Shown one piece after another: positions 23,831 through 27,412 of a stretch of DNA of 27,412 bases. The notes under the pieces are model-generated. The model was not told the origin of the DNA, ran no database searches, and was given only the letters and a program-made list of their open reading frames with translations. Where the stretch lies: the NCBI GenBank assembly GCA_945876515.1, contig CAMCPF010000002.1, positions 1-27,412 of the forward strand, in the 5' to 3' direction. How positions within the stretch are numbered: position 1 is the stretch's first letter; each line of letters begins with the position of its first letter. Origin of the DNA: Candidatus Kuenenia stuttgartensis (lineage in GTDB: Bacteria; Planctomycetota; Planctomycetia; Pirellulales; UBA1268). Both the position numbers and the translations under genes were made by a program.

Positions 23831-24943
23831 ATGAACATGCATCGAATGGCCGCTGTCGTGCTGATGGCCGCCGGCTGTTGTCTGGCCGGAATCCGACCGG
23901 TGGAGGCCCAGTGCTGCCTGAGTGGCATGTTCAGCGGCTGCACCTCCTGCTTCCGCAAGGCGCCGGTCTACGCCGTGGCCCCGGTGGCCCCGGTGGCCGC
24001 CCCAGTGGTGATGCCCGTGGCGGCCCCGCCGCAGCCGGTCATGGTGCCGGTGCAGCAGACGAGCTACGTTCCCGAAACCACCTATCGCACGGAGTACAAG
24101 TGCGTACCCGTGACGAGCTACAAGCCGTCCTGTGAGGTCGATCCCTGCACCGGCTGCACCGTCGAGTGCATGCAGCCGGTCACGCAGTACGTGCAGCAGG
24201 CCGTCAATGTGCCGGTCACCCAGTATCGGGCGGTGACGACCACGAAGTACGTGCAGATGCAGCCCGGCTACGCGGGTCAGCCCATGGCCGGCATGCCCGC
24301 CATGCCCCCGATGCAGGCCGCGCCCCCGGCCGCCAGCCCGTTCAGCGCCGTTCAGACCACGCCGCAGGCCTGGGGCGCCGCCGGACCCGACGTGTCACGG
24401 CAGCCACTGCCGGGCGTCGCCCCGCCCGCCCTGCCGCCGGCTCCCGCCACGGGTGCCCCCACCTACCAGTACCAGCCTGTGGCGCCCCCCGCCTACGCCC
24501 CCCAGGTGCCGATGATCCAGGGTTCCTCCGCCCAGACGATCACTCCCCAGGCAGGCACCTACGCCCCCGCCCAGCCGTTGCAGCCCGTGCAGCCGCAGCC
24601 GACGCAGCCGCCGGCCCTGAGCCCGGCCCCGTCACTGCGTCCGATCCCCGAGCTACCGCGAACCGGCAACGGCCAGACCGATGTCGGTGCCGCGGCCCGG
24701 ACGAACGCCGAGGCGACCCGTGGCGGCCAGGATCCGGCAGCCGTCGGCAACGGTGGCAAGACCGAGTCGCCCGCCGGCATGCCAGTGCTCCCGGGTGAGG
24801 GGCCCGGTGCGGCGACCGGGGCGTTCCCCCGCCTCCTCGAGCCGACCAGCCATACGACCTCGTGGGGGCCTTCCGACGTCGATGCCGGTCGGGTCCAATA
24901 CCCGACGGCCGCCCTGCCGGCGTGGCGGCAAGCCCAGCGCTGA
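23831..24943 (+). CDS. Secreted Pro/Gln/Tyr-rich surface-type protein
   Basis: A 370-residue exported protein. Signal peptide at residues 1-26 (MNMHRMAAVVLMAAGCCLAG, ending PVEA). Then a Cys-rich head (QCCLSGMFSGCTSCFRK), an Ala/Val/Pro run, and a Tyr/Thr/Val section with repeated VP-V-T-x-Y units (TTYRTEYKCVPVTSYKPSC, MQPVTQYVQQAVNVPVTQYR). This recalls the YTV-type extracellular repeats of planctomycetes, though they are few here. A second Cys cluster, CEVDPCTGCTVEC, lies inside it. The last two thirds are Pro/Ala/Gln-rich and disordered. GAGGA is eight bases before the ATG; a second Met two codons on is also possible. It is probably envelope- or wall-associated; cross-linking by disulfides is plausible. 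No enzyme motif. Confidence 0.72.
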   Translation: MNMHRMAAVVLMAAGCCLAGIRPVEAQCCLSGMFSGCTSCFRKAPVYAVAPVAPVAAPVVMPVAAPPQPVMVPVQQTSYVPETTYRTEYKCVPVTSYKPSCEVDPCTGCTVECMQPVTQYVQQAVNVPVTQYRAVTTTKYVQMQPGYAGQPMAGMPAMPPMQAAPPAASPFSAVQTTPQAWGAAGPDVSRQPLPGVAPPALPPAPATGAPTYQYQPVAPPAYAPQVPMIQGSSAQTITPQAGTYAPAQPLQPVQPQPTQPPALSPAPSLRPIPELPRTGNGQTDVGAAARTNAEATRGGQDPAAVGNGGKTESPAGMPVLPGEGPGAATGAFPRLLEPTSHTTSWGPSDVDAGRVQYPTAALPAWRQAQR

Positions 24944-24980
24944 GCGTGAGTCCTCCGGGTGCCGGCCCCGGCCGACCCGC

Positions 24981-24986
24981 GAGGAG
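24981..24986 (+). promoter_or_regulatory. Ribosome binding site that selects a TTG start for polX
   Basis: GAGGAG is followed by six bases and TTG (24993), immediately before TNADIAAAFEHVADLL where PolX proteins begin. No ATG or GTG fits better, so the rare TTG is taken as the start. Confidence 0.6.
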
Positions 24987-24992
24987 CCCGCC

Positions 24993-26753
24993 TTGACCAA
25001 CGCCGATATCGCGGCCGCGTTCGAGCACGTCGCGGACCTGCTCGAATACCGCGGTGACAACGTGTTTCGTGTGCGGGCCTACCGCACTGCCGCCCGCACC
25101 ATCGACAGCCTGGTGGAACCGCTGGCGAGCGTCAGGGCCGACGCCACCCGGCGACTGACCGATCTGGACGGCATCGGCGCCGATCTCGCCGGCAAGATCG
25201 AGACCTTGCTCGACACCGGCCGCCTGCCAATGCTCGAGGACCTCGAACGAGAGGTGCCGGCAGTCGCCTTCGATTTGATGCGGGTGCCGGGCCTCGGACC
25301 GAAGAAGGCCAAGGCGCTCGTGGATGCACTGGCCATCGAGTCCCTCGCGGCACTCGAGGACGCCTGCCGCGAAGGTCGGGTGCGGGGCATCAAGGGATTC
25401 GGTGCCAAGACCGAGGCGGCGATCCTCGAAAACCTCGCCTTCGCGGCCGACCCCGACCGGGCCCGGCTGCTCTGGAGCGAGGCCGACGAGATCGCGACCC
25501 GGTTGCTCGAGTGGCTGCGCGGGTGTCCGGCAGCGCGGCAGGTGGAGGCGGCAGGCAGCCTCCGCCGGGGCCGGGAGACCGTCGGTGATCTCGACCTGCT
25601 CGTCACCAGCGACGAGCCCGTCGCGGTGATGGACCGGCTGGTGGCCTGGCCCGAGACGGCCGACGTGCTGCTCCGCGGCGACACCAAGACCAGCATCCGC
25701 GGCCCCCGGGGCGTGCAGGTCGACCTGCGGGTCGTGCCCGCCGAGTCGTTCGGTGCGGCCCTCCAATACTTCACCGGGTCCAAGGAGCACAACGTCCGTC
25801 TCCGTGGCCGGGCCCGTGACCGGGGACTGTCGATCAACGAGTACGGCGTCTCCCACCTCGATGCCGCCGGGGAAGCCTTGCCCGCGGCCCGGCTTTCCGG
25901 CCGAACCGAGGAGGAATTCTACGCCGCCGTCGGGCTGCCCTGGATCCCCCCGGAGCTCCGTGAGGGCCGCGACGAGATCCTGCTCGCCGAAGGCGGGCAG
26001 CTTCCTCGGCTCGTGACGCTGGCCGACGTCCGGGGCGATCTCCACATGCACACCACCGCCACCGATGGCGAAGACACGCTCACCGACATGGTGCGGGCCG
26101 CCGTGGATCGAGGGCTCGCCTACGTGGCGATCACCGACCACGGGCAGCGGGTGACGATGGCCCATGGGCTCGACCGCCGCCGTTTGCTCGCGCAGTGGAC
26201 TGAGATTGACCGGCTCAACGAGTCACTGGCGGCCGAGGGCCCGCCGCCGATCGTGGTGCTCAAGGGAATCGAGGTCGACATCCTCGAGAAAGGGGGCCTC
26301 GACCTGCCCGACGAGGTGCTCGCCGGGGCCGATTGGGTGGTGGCCAGCCTACACTACGGACAGAACCAGCCCCGGGAGCGGATCACCGCCCGGATCATCG
26401 AGGCGATCGAGAACCCGCACGTCGCGGTGATCGGCCACCCCACGGGCCGGCTGCTCAACCGTCGTCCGGCCTACGATGTGGACCTCGAGGCGGTGATCGC
26501 GGCGGCGGCCCGGACCGGAACCTTTCTCGAGATCAACGCCAACCCCTGGCGGCTCGACCTCGACGACCGCCAAGCGGCCGCGGCGAAGGCAGCGGGCGTT
26601 AAGATCGTGATCTCGACCGACGCCCATTCCACGCGCGGCCTCGACGTGATGCGGTGCGGCATCCTTCAGGCCCGCCGCGCGGGCCTCGAGGCCAAGGACA
26701 TCGCCAACACCCGCACCTTGGCAGGCCTGAAGAAGCTGATGAAGAAGCGGTAG
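24993..26753 (+). CDS. polX: DNA polymerase/3'-5' exonuclease PolX (Pol beta-like with PHP domain)
   Basis: Family X polymerase that fills short gaps in base-excision repair. The 586-residue length matches bacterial PolX. The N-terminal 8-kDa-like and helix-hairpin-helix regions cover residues 1-150 (LTDLDGIGADLAGKIETLL, MRVPGLGPKKAKAL). The nucleotidyltransferase core has AAGSLRRGRETVGDLDLLV with Asp199 and Asp201, and the third carboxylate Asp244 in VQVDLRVV; FTGSKEHNVRLR follows. The C-terminal PHP nuclease domain (from about 345) keeps its metal ligands: GDLHMHTTATDGE, AITDHG, LKGIEVDIL, ASLHYGQ, VIGHPTGRLL and ISTDAHST. All catalytic residues appear intact. Its 3' side is followed by an inverted-repeat element. 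Confidence 0.93.
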   Translation: MTNADIAAAFEHVADLLEYRGDNVFRVRAYRTAARTIDSLVEPLASVRADATRRLTDLDGIGADLAGKIETLLDTGRLPMLEDLEREVPAVAFDLMRVPGLGPKKAKALVDALAIESLAALEDACREGRVRGIKGFGAKTEAAILENLAFAADPDRARLLWSEADEIATRLLEWLRGCPAARQVEAAGSLRRGRETVGDLDLLVTSDEPVAVMDRLVAWPETADVLLRGDTKTSIRGPRGVQVDLRVVPAESFGAALQYFTGSKEHNVRLRGRARDRGLSINEYGVSHLDAAGEALPAARLSGRTEEEFYAAVGLPWIPPELREGRDEILLAEGGQLPRLVTLADVRGDLHMHTTATDGEDTLTDMVRAAVDRGLAYVAITDHGQRVTMAHGLDRRRLLAQWTEIDRLNESLAAEGPPPIVVLKGIEVDILEKGGLDLPDEVLAGADWVVASLHYGQNQPRERITARIIEAIENPHVAVIGHPTGRLLNRRPAYDVDLEAVIAAAARTGTFLEINANPWRLDLDDRQAAAAKAAGVKIVISTDAHSTRGLDVMRCGILQARRAGLEAKDIANTRTLAGLKKLMKKR

Positions 26754-26823
26754 AGCGAGTTGACGTTGTCCGACGTTCTTTCAGACGAATTCACCTGAGG
26801 CTGCCTTGATGGTTGACTGCGAG

Positions 26824-26953
26824 GGGTTGCCCATGCCAATCGAGCGGCGTTGATGGCCGAGCGAAGCCAGGATGGCGAAAGCGAGGCCAGCATCGAGTGA
26901 GCGAAGGGCAGGATGCCCGGAGCGAACGTCCGGCGAGATGGCATGGGCAACCC
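26824..26953 (-). repeat. Intergenic inverted-repeat element, long copy (B)
   Basis: The element is bounded by perfect 15-base inverted repeats: GGGTTGCCCATGCCA (26824-26838) and TGGCATGGGCAACCC (26939-26953). Read on the minus strand, its first ~60 bases match the element at 18316-18390, then about 55 extra bases follow before the closing arm. The extra part contains a second copy of the core word: CAGGATG occurs at 26868 and 26909, 41 bases apart, each next to GCGAAG. It lies between the convergent polX and sulfatase-activator genes. No ORF of note and no T-tract. Confidence 0.78.
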
Positions 26954-27029
26954 TGAGCCCCCGCTCAGCGGAGAGGATCGCCGCCGGCCCCGAATCCGCG
27001 TTGGTGAGGCTCCCGCGCGCGGCGCCCCC

Positions 27030-27412
27030 CTACGGCGCCTTCACGCACCGGAACCCGAGGTGGTTGGTGCCGCTCGTGATCTCGCCCTTGCCCCGCGTGC
27101 CCACGATGTAGCGGGAGCAGTACTGGTCGGAGCAGAGATACGAGCCGCCCCGCTGGACCCGCTTGGGCTGGCCCGGTTCCTGAGGATCGAAGCTGTCGGC
27201 CGGGCCGCGGGGATTCTCGACCGTGCCCCGTCGCGCGTCGCGGGCATAGGTGTCGGCGCGGTACCAATCGCTGCACCACTCCCAGACATTGCCAGACATG
27301 TCGAACAGCCCGTAGCCGTTGGCCGGATAACGGCCGACCGGGGCGAGGCCTGTGAAGCCGTCGGCCTCCGTATTCTCAACCGGGAACCGGCCCTGCCAGG
27401 TGTTCGCCATCC
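27030..27412 (-). CDS. Formylglycine-generating enzyme (SUMF1 family), C-terminal part
   Basis: C-terminal ~127 residues of a sulfatase-modifying enzyme that oxidises the active-site Cys of sulfatases to formylglycine; the frame stays open to the window edge, so the N-terminal part is outside. Family blocks are NTWQGRFPVENTEADGFTG, PVGRYPANGYGLFDMSGNVW with EWCSDWY, and the C-terminal core RVQRGGSYLCSDQYCSRY followed by TNHLGFRCVKAP. The two Cys in GGSYLCSDQYC sit where the catalytic copper-binding pair of true FGEs lies (Cys336/Cys341 in human SUMF1), so this is likely an active FGE rather than a catalytically dead relative. Planctomycetes typically carry many sulfatases, but none is in the window. 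Confidence 0.9.
   Translation of the reverse strand, partial: MANTWQGRFPVENTEADGFTGLAPVGRYPANGYGLFDMSGNVWEWCSDWYRADTYARDARRGTVENPRGPADSFDPQEPGQPKRVQRGGSYLCSDQYCSRYIVGTRGKGEITSGTNHLGFRCVKAP

Noticed and set aside
24540..26165. 541-residue minus-strand frame opposite the secreted protein and polX
   Set aside because: Spans two well-supported plus-strand genes and the gap between them; antisense shadow.

Overview
The window is very GC-rich with strong third-position G/C bias, and its gene content points to a planctomycete, most likely of the Pirellulales/Pirellula-Rhodopirellula type. Pointers are an exosortase with its EpsI partner, a formylglycine-generating enzyme (sulfatase activator), a free-standing RNA polymerase alpha C-terminal domain, a PolX polymerase, a Pro/Tyr/Cys-rich secreted protein and many secreted or membrane proteins of unknown function. 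The placement is inference from gene content; no rRNA is present. I saw no tRNA, rRNA, CRISPR array, insertion sequence or phage gene.

Layout. 1-343: tail of a PDZ-domain protein. 386-3391 (minus): an extremely acidic protein, scpB, a small secreted protein that overlaps scpB by one base, and a SurA/PrsA-like peptidyl-prolyl isomerase. 3615-5331: an MJ1255-type glycosyltransferase converging on the nucleotide-pool cleaner rdgB. 5374-7943: a secreted protein with two SPOR-like repeats, small membrane proteins and an XRE-type regulator. 8297-10872: ygfZ-like folate-binding protein and a Nudix hydrolase, converging on a UPF0104 flippase-like membrane protein. 10952-11866: a prepilin-peptidase homologue that seems to lack half of its catalytic dyad.

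11987-18297 is the most coherent block. It is a five-gene co-directional cluster with short gaps: exosortase, Wzz/BY-kinase chain-length regulator, EpsI-type exosortase partner, GDP-mannose 4,6-dehydratase and GDP-L-fucose synthase. Together these suggest a fucose-containing exopolysaccharide whose synthesis or surface anchoring is linked to exosortase processing. 18397-20820 (minus) is a PcrA/UvrD helicase, divergent from the alpha-CTD protein at 21020. 21358-23683 is a three-gene unit of unknown role (DUF3592-like membrane protein, small beta-rich protein, P-loop NTPase). 23831-24943 encodes a secreted Pro-rich protein, 24993-26753 PolX, and 27030-27412 (minus) the C-terminal end of a formylglycine-generating enzyme.

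The most notable unexplained structure is a pair of related intergenic inverted-repeat elements (18316-18390 and 26824-26953, opposite orientations). Each fills the gap between two convergent genes, and the second carries an internal duplication. Other points worth a second look are the solitary alpha-CTD with all key DNA-contact positions kept, the degenerate prepilin peptidase, the BY-kinase without a tyrosine cluster, and the almost pure Asp/Glu protein next to scpB.
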